Shown here: piece after piece, positions 1 to 11,505 of the stretch
Numbering within the stretch: position 1 is the first letter of the stretch
Layout: every line of letters begins with the position of its first letter
Assembly: GCA_022457155.1 (NCBI GenBank)
Contig: JAJGOT010000310.1
Location: forward strand, 1-64,000
Length of the DNA: 64,000 nt
Source: Cladopsammia gracilis
Lineage: Eukaryota > Cnidaria > Anthozoa > Scleractinia > Dendrophylliidae
Reading direction: 5' to 3'
The notes under the pieces: model-generated
The model's database searches: none
The model's input: only the letters and a program-made list of their open reading frames with translations
What the model was told of the DNA's origin: nothing
Translations under genes and position numbers: made by a program

Positions 1-298
1 ATATATTTTAAATGGAAAAACGTTTTTCGTGCGCTCTGATTGGCTACTCAATCCCTGTATAGCATTTGCTCAGTTCACCAACTGGCATTTCTGGCGGCTG
101 ATTTCCTGGACTGATTTTCCTTATTTCTCAGAAATAAAGTAACGCATTGGTGCTTTCTACTCATTTGATTTGTGTGGTATGTACAGTGTCAACCCTCAGA
201 CGTACACATTAAAAACATTAATAATCATTTTGTATCTGTATTATATATTTTTATGTAGTTTATTAATTTAGATAGCTAGTTAGTTAGTTAGTTAGCTG

Positions 299-331
<33 letters not shown>

Positions 332-392
332 GCAACCTAAAATAGGGAAAACCTCACGGTCCTCCTTTTTAAATACCGTTTGTATTTGAATA

Positions 393-440
<48 letters not shown>

Positions 441-960
441 AAGAAAACTTATAAGAAACACCCGTTATTATTTAAAGTATTTCCTTAGCTTCGCGCGAGT
501 TTTTTTTCTCTTTTTTTCAGAAAAAAAGTAAAAAATTGGGGCTTGCTATTCACTTGCTTGGAATATATTAAAACAATAAATTATTCTCCTCAGTATCGAT
601 GAATAGTCGCATACAGCTGTTTCGAGAAAGGCTGTCGGAAAAAAGCGCAAAAGTGCACGCGACAATCCCGAAAAATAATATGGGATATGATCAATGAATT
701 TTAATAAGTCAAATAAATACATGAAACCCGCGATGCCTCGTCCGTACAGGGACGATGTTAAATGGCGGGCCATTGGGATAAATGAGTTTTTAGGATATAG
801 CGTGGACGACTACCCACAATACCTTTTTTTACGACAACCTTTCTCGAAACAGCTGTATATTTACCTCGCCACTTCTAGACTCGACAAATATTCACCACTA
901 TTCACTTCCACTTTGGTAAATAATTGTAAATTATGCGAAGACTTCTAAAAAATATTCCTT
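1..960. repeat. Left flank: dispersed repeat copy and microsatellites
   Basis: No exon was recognised here. Bases about 20-210 match blocks near 3985-4215 and 29655-29835 (a shared gcgctctgattggctactca core, then a block around cagaaataaagta). Bases about 555-640 and 850-960 resemble sequence beside the other CUB exons, so this is intron of gene B downstream of its CUB exon plus an older repeat. A TTAG tetranucleotide run (about 268-330) and a TTA trinucleotide run (about 400-439) are visible. Confidence 0.6.
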
Positions 961-983
961 GAAGGTTGAAAGTTGCTACTTAC

Positions 984-1364
984 TGGCGGGTATGCTAGTG
1001 TAATTCACTTGAATATAAGTTGCCTTAAATCCACGGTACCATCCCCCACCACGATTAGAGACAAACAGCACCGTCAAGCTGTCATTGTATGCATGATATA
1101 TTACATGGTTCCTATAGAAGTGACCACATCTTCGTGCGTTTGTGACACCATCAGAAGATAAACCGTTTTGAATTTCCAAGTAACCACATGTGCAGGCCGC
1201 TCCACACTTTTTAATTTCCATGGTTTCAATGAGCAACACAATGTAGTTTCCTTTACTTGCTGTGATTTGCCAGCTGCATGCCTGGTTATCTCCGTAATTT
1301 ATGGGGTAATAAGGACTGGTGAAGGTTCCTGATGTGTCATTCAGGGTCATCAGATTTGGGCACA
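984..1364 (-). CDS. Gene B exon: CUB domain (A-type)
   Basis: This exon encodes a complete CUB domain, an extracellular beta-sandwich module used for protein or glycan binding. It is 381 nt, preceded by a TACAG acceptor and followed by a GTAAGT donor. Both junctions are phase 1, so it is a symmetrical 1-1 exon. Visible hallmarks are the opening CPNLMTLNDTSG, SPYYPINYG, CSWQI, a CGAACTCGYLEIQNG core and a closing FVSNRGGG...YRGFKATY. Besides the usual CUB cysteines it has a compact C-x3-C-x-C cluster. It is closely related to the exons at 31047-31421 and 27715-28092. In gene B it follows the CUB exon at 3230-3571, and later exons lie beyond the left edge. The domain call is secure; the role of the protein is not known. 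Confidence 0.88.
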
Positions 1365-3229
1365 CTGTACGAAAAAAAAACAACAACAACAACAAAAAAG
1401 GAATCTATTGAGACTGATCTAGGTCTGCAAAAAATCCGATATTGATTATCATCGCTTTGTTACTGTGATTTTGCTTATCTATTCCGCCATTGATCAATAA
1501 TATCGATCAAGGTTAAGCCTAAAGAATACCGTTCAGAAGGACGTCGGACACCTTATTGAAACTTATATAACGGAGTAATTGGTTAGCTTTCAGTTGATGT
1601 TATGGGTAGCAGTTTATATAGTTAAATTTAGGCCTGAACAACCCGAGAAGCTAGGTGGTACAGTGGTACCGTACAGTGGTACGGTAGGCTATCTAAGCCT
1701 AAGCCTAGCTGAGATCACAGGTTCAATCCTGAGTAGGGGATTTTAGATTTTCCTTTCTACACTTAAAAGTTTATTGAAAATAAAATTCTAAGTGTCGACA
1801 TTACGTTATATAAGTCTTAATAAGGTGTCCGACCTCCCTCTAAACGGTATCCTTTAGGCACAACCATCGATCAATGAGTAATCAATCCAGGAACGGAGAG
1901 CGGGGTCTGGGAATGAATGATTAGCTCTAATTTCCATAAAAATTCAAAGTTATGCGGATAAGAAAAGGGAAGAAAGGTCTGGAAACAGTTTTAGAGTGAG
2001 TAACTATAACCCTAACCCTAGTCCTAAAACTGGTTTCCAGACCCCTTCTTCCTGGCCGTGCGTTATTTATAATAAGCAAACCAATGCCCCAGTTCATCTC
2101 TTAGATGTAAGTAAATTTTGCCCAACAATAGACAAATCACAGCACATCAAACCTCTTAGGCCCAAGTAAAAACTAAAATCGCCATGGGACAAAGGAAAAA
2201 TTGAAATCGGAGTAACCCGACAGGAATTGAACCTGTCGGGGACTGAGTAGCCTGCGAATACAGCCGCCTGTCATCGCTCCCGGCCGCTAGGGGCGTTCGC
2301 GCGGCTAGGGACTGAGATGCTTCCTTTGTCCCACGCTCGTGACACGATCAACATTACACCAAAAGAAATAAGAAAATTGGAAACACAGAACCCAGTTTTA
2401 TATTTCTAACAAATAGTGACAGTCGACTAACCGAAAATGGTTGAAAAACTGTTCTAATGGTACACTTCACCAAAATCAACCTAAACCATTCTGTTTTGAA
2501 ATTCTAGGTACTGGGCATGTAGTTATGAAAGCAAATAGTAGGTATGAAAACAAATTTATTTAGTTTACTGACGAATCACAGAATTGACTGGGACTCAGCC
2601 GAATGCGTTATTTACAGTACGGACTACTTCAAACGACTCACTCCAGAAATTTGGTTTACTTACTTAGAACAGACAGTCACCACCGAACCGATGCAAACAG
2701 CTACTTGCGGCCTACAGACGACTTGTCAAAAGAACAGACAAACAATAGACTGAACTCACCGACAAATTTGACTAACAATACAATGACAGAAATCACACTA
2801 ACAATACACAGATCGAAACGCACCAATCACTGACTTGAGTCTCAACAGTCAACAACATCATGGCTAAACTGACCAATGACAGCAGCAACCATTTATATAC
2901 CATCAACTGACGATTTACAACCCACATGACTCTGAAAATCACTTCCGTTCAGGTTGTGGAAACGTCAGTGAATGTCAACAACGGCTGTGTTCAGATTAAC
3001 AGTAAACCGGACGATCACACTCGACAGATTATTTAGTTTAGTTAACAAGGTTTGTACGTATCATTCGACGCTGATAATTTCTGGCCCTAAGTCTTTTACG
3101 GCCGTGAAGAATGTGCTCCTCTCCAGTTCACTTGGTAAAGAAGCGTTATGTAACTATCCCCTAATAATGTGCTATGAAGGCAACGAGGGATAATTTTGAT
3201 CAGTCAGTACTGTCAGTAATAAGACTCAC
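1365..3229 (-). other. Gene B intron between two CUB exons
   Basis: Intron of about 1.87 kb. Blocks near 1450-1480 and 1860-2040 match 31495-31820 beside the paralogous CUB-A exon, and 2340-3190 matches 28700-29170 beside another CUB-B exon. The exons were therefore duplicated together with intron sequence. A short inverted pair (cccgacaggaattgaacctgtcggg) sits near 2216-2240. No coding exon was recognised inside. Confidence 0.6.
1637..1745 (+). mobile_element. Possible tRNA-derived SINE
   Basis: A tRNA-like B-box (ggttcaatcct, about 1720-1730) lies downstream of a region with A-box-like ggtggtacagtgg repeats. The cloverleaf is not intact, so this is not called as a functional tRNA gene. An alternative is an unrelated repeat with a chance B-box. 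Confidence 0.35.
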
Positions 3230-3571
3230 GTGACTCATTAGCGATGGCCGTGTAAGATGCTTTAAATCCTGAGTACTGATTGGCGAGGGATGTAAATGTC
3301 ACTTGAATGGAATTCCCCACAGAGTACACTGGAACAGGAAGAGAATAACCACCCAAAGTAACAACACCAGGGAGAACATTTGTGATGGTAAGCTGAGCTC
3401 CGCCGAGCCATCTATAGCCCAGTTGAAAGTGGAGGAAGCTGATCTTGATGATATACCCCTTAGGAACTGTGATATTCCAGGTGCATCTGCTGTTTTGAGG
3501 GTAGATGTTTGGAAAATTAGGGCTTGAAAAGAATCCACTTGATCCATTAAGAAACTCTCCAGAGATACAGG
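3230..3571 (-). CDS. Gene B exon: CUB domain (B-type)
   Basis: Symmetrical phase 1-1 exon of 342 nt with a TTTAG acceptor and a GTGAGT donor. It encodes a CUB domain of the second subtype in this locus: CISGEFLNGSSGFFSSPNFP, then SRCTWNITVP, IIKISFLHFQLGY, AQLTITNV, YSVGNSIQVTF and YSGFKASYTAI. Only the first cysteine pair of a classical CUB is present. The second pair is naturally absent, which is known for some CUB domains. The frame is open throughout. In gene B it is the first recognised module after the signal-peptide exon at 9267-9315. Its closest relatives here are 29221-29553 and 48241-48582. Confidence 0.88.
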
Positions 3572-3984
3572 CTAAAAAAAGAAACCAAGTTTATCGACAT
3601 CTGGCTTCAACGCATTCATCATTGAAATGTGATGCAAAATATATTTGTTTAATATATTCCAAACCGGATAATATTCTCACTGCATATATAATTAGCGTAT
3701 CACGTTAGCACGCTGCATTCCACTAATCCAGAGGGACTGGGCAAGTGGCGTCTAGTATGATCCTTTGCGGCCGTTCTGGCATAAAATCCGGCTGCGCGGT
3801 GCGAGATCTCGCAGTTTGACGAGATTGCCTGGGAAGACGCTTTGCGCCCCTCCCCCCTCCTCTGGTGGCGGTGACCACCTCTCACCTAGCCTTGCTGCAT
3901 ATCTTTTGCCTAGGCGGTCGCGGATTCCTCCCATAACTTAGTTCAACGTGATCGAGACAATAGATATGCAGTGAGGATAAATTA

Positions 3985-4215
3985 CTATTTTTCGCGCGCT
4001 CTGATTGGCTACTCAAACTCCGTATAGCACTTGTTCAGTTCTTCTCCCGGTATTCTTCGCGGATGATTTCCTAGACTTTATAACGCGCGATATTTTTTCC
4101 TTATTTGTCAGAAATAAAGTAATACATTGGGGCTTGCTACTTATTCGTGTGGCATGCATTAAAACAATTATTTTCCTCACTGTCGATGAATAAGTACATA
4201 TTACGGCCCTTGTGA
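3985..4215. repeat. Dispersed repeat, copy 2
   Basis: Matches 20-210 and 29655-29835. The shared order is gcgctctgattggctactca, gatttcctggactt, ttatttgtcagaaataaa, attggggcttg. A short related block also occurs at 48690-48720. All copies sit 100-400 bp upstream (gene sense) of CUB-B exons or at their paralogous position, so the repeat predates the exon duplications. Confidence 0.6.
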
Positions 4216-5071
4216 GGAAAAGAAGGATGAAAACGCCGCGATAAAATCGCCAAAACAAACGTGTTTGTCAAACGGGAAAATGTGGCAGCACTTCGGTCTA
4301 CAGCGGTGAACGAACAAACTCTCAAACTTCTAAAAGGACACTGAAAATAACTCGTCATCAAATACTGCAAGTTGTTTTAGGTTTTTTGTGTGCTTTAGTG
4401 GCTTCATGCCGATCTTTGTGCATGGATGAGTTTGAATTTCAATCGCACCTGACAAATTTTCAGCGTGAGCTGCAGCAAGAGCCGGCGTATTTGCGAATAC
4501 GCAAAATTTTTTTCATCGACTCCACTACAAGGAAAAAAAATTTCGCTGAGGAATCAAGGTACACTTTTAGCGTAATTTTGTAACTTTCAAGTCTGTTCTT
4601 ATTAGAGCCACTGCCACAAACGATAACTCTGAACTTAAGTTTATAACCAGACAAAAACTTGATCAAACTAAGTTAATTTAAGCTTACATGATACAGTTTG
4701 TCGATGGAAGTCGTTTCAAGTTGTTTTGCAGCTTTATGTTTTCATGGAGACGTTTTCTTACGAAGAAAGACTGTTTTGTTAATGCTTAATTAAATTGTAA
4801 TAGTTAAACGAATTTGCCGTGTTACTCGAGTTTTTATAACTTACAGCCTAAAAGCTAAATACCAAAACAAAAAAGCTTACTCGAGAAAATTGTCAATGCT
4901 TTTTGATTCGCAGCTAATCAGTTTTTTGCTAAAGTTATATTTTAATTTTATCGGAGAGTTTTTGTAACCTGGCATGTTAACCCACTTAGCTCCAAACGTT
5001 TCCTCTGGATAATTTTTAATGTAGAAAACAACTTTTGTAAGCGTGTGTTAGGTCCGATGCTGAGACTCTCA

Positions 5072-5111
5072 AATTTAGCGGGCCGTACTGAAAAATACGG
5101 CCCGCTAAATT
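5072..5111. repeat. Perfect 16-bp hairpin
   Basis: The arm aatttagcgggccgta (5072-5087) is perfectly complementary to 5096-5111 around an 8-base loop. There is no U-tract or other sign of a terminator. It may be the tip of a degraded inverted-repeat element. Confidence 0.7.
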
Positions 5112-5399
5112 GACCAATCACAACCGCGTACTAACTAAGGAATATAATAATGGATTTTACCGTGTGTTCTTCAGTTACTAGTCCTAAGTTGTGAGGACCA
5201 GGATTTCGCCAGTCATGCATATCTTTCTCGGACAACCAAACTTGGCGAAAACTGAGGTTGTCTATGTTGTGTGTTGGACGTCATCTGTCATTCACGTGAT
5301 CAAACCTGAAGTTGCTATTATCTCAACTAAACATTTTCTAGTACGGAACCAAGGCCCAGTTATAAAATGTAAACGAAGTAATGTTCGGAGTGAATAAAT

Positions 5400-5870
5400 A
5401 AATAAATAAATAAATAAATAAATACAATACAATACAATACTTTATTTTCACATTTCCATGACATTTTTTGTTGCAAGAAAATATATATCTAGCTAAACTT
5501 AAAATTATTAAAACATTAGGACGAGTAACTAAATATAAATACCGTTTGAGGAAATGCCTACTGTCTAAATAAACCATACAGTTTTCTAGTTAGACACTAG
5601 TCTTGTGTTGTATCAATTTACATGTAGACATCTATTACAAACACATAAACACACACACACTGCACACAAATAGCAAAAATAGCAATAAATAGCGAAAATT
5701 AGAAGACGACTGGGGTTGAACAGTATATCTGTTTCGACAATAAATACCTTTTACCATTTTTTTTAAATCAAAATGACTAAGATCTTTGATTTCTTTTGGT
5801 AATTTTTCCCAAGAATCAACTGCTATTATTGCTTGGTAATTCACTTTATTCCCATTTATGTAAGTTTGCA
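5400..5870 (-). pseudogene. LINE 3' fragment with microsatellite tail
   Basis: On the minus strand a short frame (5635-5844) contains SWEKLPKEIKDLSHFDLKK. This resembles the W-x2-LP-x-E/D-I-x2 C-terminal segment of cnidarian non-LTR retrotransposon proteins. It is followed by non-coding DNA ending in an AATAAAGT motif, a TATTG repeat and an ATTT repeat, the kind of microsatellite tail typical of CR1/L2-like LINEs. The element is strongly 5' truncated. Confidence 0.5.
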
Positions 5871-8035
5871 GGAAAAGACTACTTGTAGGAAAAGACTATT
5901 TGTTGCTGTCGGAGATTCCTTCTGCTTTATCGATTAACAATGAAACATTTTTTATTAGGTTCACTGATAGCAGTACTGGTGACTTACAGATGTCTCATAT
6001 AAGAGATATATAAGAGATTGTAATTTACCATTACAACATGCTTTCGATATGTTGATGACACAGTATAATTCTTTTCTGTTGATCATTGAAAAAAAAACAC
6101 AGTTGCTGTTATTGCTGACAACCATGGTCATTACAAATTATTTAATTGCCATTCACGAGATAGTCATGGAAATGTTGCTACAAATGGAACAAGTGTTCTG
6201 TTGGAATTTAGCAGTATAGGGGAAGTGATGCAATATCTTCAGAATTTCTACCAAAGTGTTTTCCTCATGCACATAACTGAAACTTAAGAAAGGGTGAGAA
6301 CATTATCTGTACATACACTGTATTGGGCTGAGGGATAGACCATTTTAATTTTGAAGGGGGGGGGGGGGGGGGGGGGTGGGGCAATTTTTCTGTGCATGAT
6401 TTTGGTTTTAAACTTTAGTGTAACAAAACACTTAAAAAAATGAACTGAATCTCAAGGTATTCGTCTATTTTCTTTTTAAAGGAACTCAATCACCTCCAGT
6501 CAATGCATCTGCAAACATTTAGCACATCTACTAATACTGGTAACAACGATGAAAACTCTCAAGTGCTGAAGAAACTGGTGACCTGCTGTTCATGCATTAA
6601 TGAAACCACAAAATGTCAAACTACCAATAATCTCTGAAGACATGTTCAGAGCTGACAAAGTCTGTTCAATTTGTGAAGCACAAACATGGAAACAATTTCC
6701 AGTTGTTGTCATTTAGCAATTGTAACAGTTTTAATCATATACATTCAGGAGTGGATACAGGGCGGGGCGGGGGTGGATTGGGTGGCTAGCCACCCCTCTT
6801 TAGACCATCGGCAGGGGTTTCATTAAGGGCCAGGCACCGGGCAAACTGACAGGCTGTGAACACGATTTTGTCCGGCTGCTTTCAACATCTAAACCTTATT
6901 TTTTTCGCCAGCAAGTTAAATAATTTGCTAACTTGACCTTTTTGATGTGTGTGCCAAAAAAACAAAGCATATTTCAACTTAAAAAACAACAAAGTTATTG
7001 CATATTTACCTCCCATTACTGCATGTACAGAAGAAATGCGACAAACAACTGGAATCGCCCCACAATGCATTGCCAGCTTAGTGCTCTGCATTATGTTCTG
7101 CATGATGTCACTGAGTTGCAAACAAGTTTCACGTGTGTTATGCGACCGGACTACAGATACATAATACAATGTTTCAAGCAACAGTAAGATGCTTAAGTTC
7201 GTGCTTCACAATGCAGGAAAATGCATCTAATATAACGTTATTTAACGAGGGTGGAGTACATTAACTACTGGTCACCCAGTAGTAGTAATTACTGTAGTAG
7301 TAATTACTGGTCACCCAGTAGCATCTCTAGGAGACTAGAATAGAAAAATTTTCCAAGGGGGGGGGGGGGGGGACATGCCGTCGGACCCCCTAGAGGGGAA
7401 GGGCCTTTCGCCCTTCCAATGATGTGCCCACATGCTCAAACTCATTGCCTTCCTGTTCAAAATCTTAATGAAACTCCTGCGATAATCGGTTTTAACAGTT
7501 TTCTTTTTAATTGCTACAATGAAAAAAAAAACTATTATAGACTTAGGCATATACCCGTAGCCACCCCCTATAAAAAATCCTGGATCTGCCCCTGACATTG
7601 TACAGTTTGAATTGTGCTTCCTGTATTAACACTGCATTGTAATGCTGTAAGGAATCAGAAAAACAGCTATCTGGACAACAATGGACTGATTATTAATTGT
7701 AACTTGCAAAATGCACAAATATTGAATTGCACACAAGTAAAACAAACTTAGATGTAATTTTAATCTCAAATAATTTGAAAATGAAAATGTTACCTGTTCT
7801 TGACAGGTGTGTGACATGTATTAAACCTGATCAGCATAGAATTATACCAACCAAGTATGACAAAATAAATTCCAATCCATATTTGTCACAAATATGAAGG
7901 AAAAATGATGAAATTGTTTTGATTTTGCACACGAGTTTGTGCAACATGGTTTAAATAAAATGTGCAATTATCAATGCAGCAACCACAATTGTGTAATAAA
8001 TCTTCTCATGCATATCACGAGTATTGGTGTCATCC

Positions 8036-8072
8036 AGGACCAGGACCAGGACCAGGACCAGGACCAGGCCCA
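8036..8072 (+). repeat. CCAGGA hexanucleotide repeat
   Basis: About six head-to-tail copies of ccagga. Read as protein they give a Gly-Pro run, but no gene context supports translation. Confidence 0.85.
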
Positions 8073-8639
8073 GTAATGACCATTACGCTCCGCGCGCGTC
8101 TGTTATTGTTATTTATTTCACGGGATCGAGACTTACATTATTTTTATCACGCAATGCATAATGATCACTACTGGGTCTTCAACAGGAAGTTCTGGTATAA
8201 AAAGGGCTGACCTGACCATTCGCACCTTTGGTTTTCAATCAAACACAAAAGAATCAACTGACAAACATACATTATTCCTATGACCATAAGTACAAAAATT
8301 GAAAATTTTACCAATGAAAGTTCTATCACAAGTCCATGGCTACTTCTGGTATTATTTGCTGGGGCAATATTCTGGTTTAATGAGCATTTTTAAGCAAATT
8401 TCATTTATAGGATGCTCTGGTCAACAGCATGCACCGACTGAAAGTCGCCGAAATTTGCATTTCACACCGACCCTTTTCTTGTGTAACTTCGCATTTAAAT
8501 CGAGTGATTCACTGTTTTTATCAGAGCACCCCAGACCTATTGATTTAACGCCAAGTTAAAACTCGTCGTCGCTGCTGTACGCATTGCGTACCTATTTTTT
8601 GAACTTCCGCTTCACTCTGGCTTGTTATGTGTTATGTCA

Positions 8640-9260
8640 GTGGAATGACCTTAAAACAAATGATATAACACAAACTCAACTCACTCACCTGCTTAACAAC
8701 AGTGACCGTGCCTCTAGTATACTGACTACTATGTTGTTTTATCAACAAGAGGCTCCTAGCAGCCTATACTCATGCGCATGCGTAAGTAGGCTGTACCACA
8801 ATGAAGGGAATGATTCTTCTAAGACTTATATATACCAAACGTGAACATTGCTAATGTAAGTAGGGTTGTAGGAGACGCTGTCGTGACACTTGAGTAACGC
8901 TCTTTTACCGGAAGTGAGAGTAGCCGGAAGTCACTAAACAGGAAGTGTAGTGGAAAAGCTATGAACCGGAAGTGTACAATTTAAAATATGCGTGCATAAA
9001 TTTGCATGCAAAATCGTGACACAAAAAATAAAAATAATAATAAAAATAACAAGAAAAACGGAGCCGGAACCTTACCTCATGCCGCTACGCGCATGAGTAA
9101 TAATTTCAACAATAAAGTTTAGCCATGATTCTTGAAATCTTCTTCAGCGTGACCATTTATCAGGATCATTCAAATTATGATGTGATCAAATGATGGTGAT
9201 GATGTTTGCAATCATCTAGTTTGTCCACTGTGGAAAAAGAAAAATACTTTTAAACCAAAT
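8640..9260 (-). other. Gene B start of intron 1, paralogous to gene A
   Basis: Blocks match 55368-55430, 55718-55760 and 55880-55990 of gene A. Shared strings include aactcaactc, cagtgaccg-gcctc-agta, gtccac-gtggaaaaa and ctttta-ac-aaatactnac. Gene A has a PLE fragment inserted in this sequence (55430-55717); gene B represents the unfilled state. Confidence 0.6.
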
Positions 9261-9266
9261 ACTTAC

Positions 9267-9315
9267 AGAAAGACAGGGTGAGCAAAGTGAAGATAACACT
9301 TATGTTCCCCTCCAT
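9267..9315 (-). CDS. Gene B first coding exon: signal peptide
   Basis: The ATG at 9315-9313 opens MEGNISVIFTLLTLSF and runs into a GTAAGT donor after one extra base (phase 1). This fits the phase-1 CUB exons that follow. The segment is a short hydrophobic leader, consistent with secretion. The sequence upstream of the ATG reads like a splice acceptor (pyrimidine-rich then CAG, 8 bases before the ATG), so a non-coding 5' exon probably exists. The near-identical architecture at 55997-56045 (MERNRSVILTLLILIF) supports the call. It is too short to be found by ORF length. Confidence 0.75.
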
Positions 9316-9560
9316 TAAGTCAATCTGAAAAAGAACAACAGGAAATTGTTAACTTCCAGATTCACTGCTTACATTATATTATTACGTACAGCAAAGTGGT
9401 GCCGTCGAGACTCTCCTGATCCGGTATTGAGAATAAGACCTCGGGTTTAGTTGCCGATACTGTTTAATGTCAACCCAAGACAATAAAACATTGCAAACAG
9501 ATTTACAGCAAGCAATAGCCTGTATGTATGTATGTATGTATGTATGTATGTAGGAGAAAT
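9316..9560 (-). promoter_or_regulatory. Gene B upstream region, duplicated with gene A
   Basis: Bases about 9366-9500 match 56205-56310 upstream of gene A (gtgg-atcg-cgagactct, gat-ct-a-ta-agttgc, caagacaat-aaac). The 5' flank was therefore duplicated along with the gene. A TATG/GTAT repeat follows at about 9520-9552. No TATA box can be assigned with confidence. Confidence 0.45.
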
Positions 9561-10821
9561 TTAATTAAATTACTGATTCAATAAAAGACTAAATAATAAA
9601 GTAAAACAACTGGTCCTTGTTTCGGTCAAATAAAGCTGAGTAAATATTCATCCAAATTATCAGGTATATTTTTTGTCAGTTTGAAAGCAGTAGAGAAATA
9701 GCAAAAAATAGTGCTGAGTTCGTAACGATTTACAATAACTGGCTTATCATATACTTTACTACCTATATTGCGACTGCACCAGAAGCCCGCACCTATAACG
9801 AAGGAACACTTCAAATCGACTGCGCATTACTTGTTTCATGTCAGTACTCCAATTCTGATGCAATTCTACTTTGCGTTCCGCTTTGTAGTTGGCTGTAGTC
9901 GCTTTATAGTCATTCAGAGTCAGCTGAACAGTTCTACACATAACAATAACCTTTCGAGTACCGTAGTTTTCCTACTTAGGCGCAAAATTTAAGCCAGCCC
10001 TATTTTCTGTGTTTGTGCTTTTGACGGCTGTGTACTTTCATTTACTTTGTTTAGTTTAAAATAGTCAGTTCTTACCTCCCAGGCAAAGCTCGTCTAATTT
10101 CATTCACTTGGTATATGCCAAAAGAAATCTTTCACTCGAATAGCACTAAGGACATGCATATGTAAGAAAGGAAAAAACTCGTCTATTCGCTTCGAAAGGA
10201 TATCTTGTCTGACTTGAAGTTATTTTGTTGTATGCAGTGCAAAGAAAGCATTAATTTATGCATGCAGCGGACCTTGTTTTGTGCTTCCTGAAGAATTTTG
10301 ACATTTGTTTATTGCTAAAATTATGACTAATTTACATACAGGCTTAATACTTCATACACCTAGTCAATAATCGATAACTGCTCGCGCCTAGTTAACTAAG
10401 AAGACTCCTATGATATGGTTATGTTAGGATGTCGCCAGCGTTGTATCTCTTGTAGGTAGCCAAATATTTCGTTAATATGGTTCCAGAAGGGTTATAAAGC
10501 CTGTGAATTTCTTTTGTAATTCATTTTTCTTTTACGCCCAGACCGTGACCAAACCACATTATGTTTTGATTTTAATAGGATAATGACGTTTCCGTTGATT
10601 AAGTTCATCAATTATAATGGATGAAACTAGGAAAACATAATAGTGGGTTTCACATCGGTTTGAAAGAAATCTAAAAATCATGCTGAGATAGCTAGAATCG
10701 ATTAGTGTTTTATTGTACAGAATGCCGAAAAAATCAATATGAAAGAGAGAATTGAAGTTGCATCATTTATTTATTTTTTATTTGCCATACTACAATAACA
10801 CATTAATATAAGAAGAATAGA

Positions 10822-10852
<31 letters not shown>

Positions 10853-11030
10853 CATGAAGCTTATGTTAATTAGGCCTCCTCAGCTTTAGTTTTGTAAGAT
10901 GATGACATTAACAAAATAAGAACATGACGACGGATACATTATTACAAAATAAATGGAAAGTTACAAAATGAAAAGGAAACCTCGAAAAGATTAATTTGAC
11001 ACATTTATATAAGCTTACTAATATTTATTA
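9560..11030. other. Intergenic, LINE-like tail near 10.77 kb
   Basis: No gene was recognised. At about 10765-10900 the minus strand ends in a GGCAAATAAAAAATAAATAA tail after a GGCCTCCTCGCC block, which looks like a LINE 3' end on the minus strand. The short frames between 9.6 and 10.0 kb show no known motif. Confidence 0.35.
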
Positions 11031-11032
11031 CA

Positions 11033-11095
11033 AATGCGTATTACAAATGCGTATTACAAATGCGTATTACAAATGCGTATTACAAATGCGTATTC
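11033..11095 (+). repeat. 13-bp tandem repeat
   Basis: About five copies of attacaaatgcgt in direct tandem (11033-11095). The phase shift of 13 makes the frames cycle, so it is non-coding. Confidence 0.85.
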
Positions 11096-11129
11096 CGTGC
11101 TTATATCATCATTTTTTCCTTTCAATTCA

Positions 11130-11505
11130 GTCTGTATTTTAGCTGCCCGAAATTTACGGCTACCCGCGGAAAATACCCGGGGGGTACTCCCCGAAAGTTT
11201 GGGTGGGGGTGTGCGGCACGCTACTTAAAACCCTTACCCTATTTCAGACCAAAATATGCGATTTTCCCTACCCTATTTCAGACTTGACACAAAATTCGAT
11301 ACCCTATTTCAGACCAGACCCTTAAATCGATAATCAGAGAAGGGCTTCTAATTCCAGATGTTAATTAAACCGCATTTCTTAAGGATGAAAAATGTAGCTT
11401 CTTCTGAAAACCATACCCAACTCCAGACCAGAGTGTGCAAATCATACCCTATTTCAGACCAAAATGGTCAAAATCTATACTCTATTTCAGACCAAAACGG
11501 CATTT
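11130..11505 (+). repeat. Degenerate ccctatttcagacc repeat
   Basis: The motif accctatttcagacc recurs about six times at irregular spacing between 11230 and 11500. It is preceded by a ggctacccgcggaaaatacc segment and a ggggggtactcc motif. A related inverted block (ggagtacccccc, then gaaaatagcggctacccga) occurs at 12484-12530, so both may be ends of one older element split by the LINE insertion described next. Confidence 0.55.

Larger units (their letters stand above)
3572..9266 (-). other. Gene B intron 1, repeat-filled
   Basis: About 5.7 kb between the signal-peptide exon and the first CUB exon. It holds a dispersed repeat (3985-4215), a perfect hairpin (5072-5111), a LINE 3' fragment (5400-5870), G-runs near 6358 and 7359, and a CCAGGA hexanucleotide run. 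A plus-strand frame at 4386-4583 (MDEFEFQSHLTNFQREL...) is unrecognised and lacks supporting signals. Gene A has mucin-like and linker exons at the matching position; no equivalents were found here. Confidence 0.5.

Noticed and set aside
1990..2030. Telomere-like ccctaaccctag near 2008 and at 14880
   Set aside because: Only two or three units; too short for a telomere or interstitial telomeric array.
3299..3547. Minus-strand frame starting MDQVDSFQALIF, repeated in related form at 29335 and 48310
   Set aside because: It is a shadow frame of the CUB-B exons; the CUB frame has the domain motifs and the splice signals. Recurrence only reflects exon duplication.
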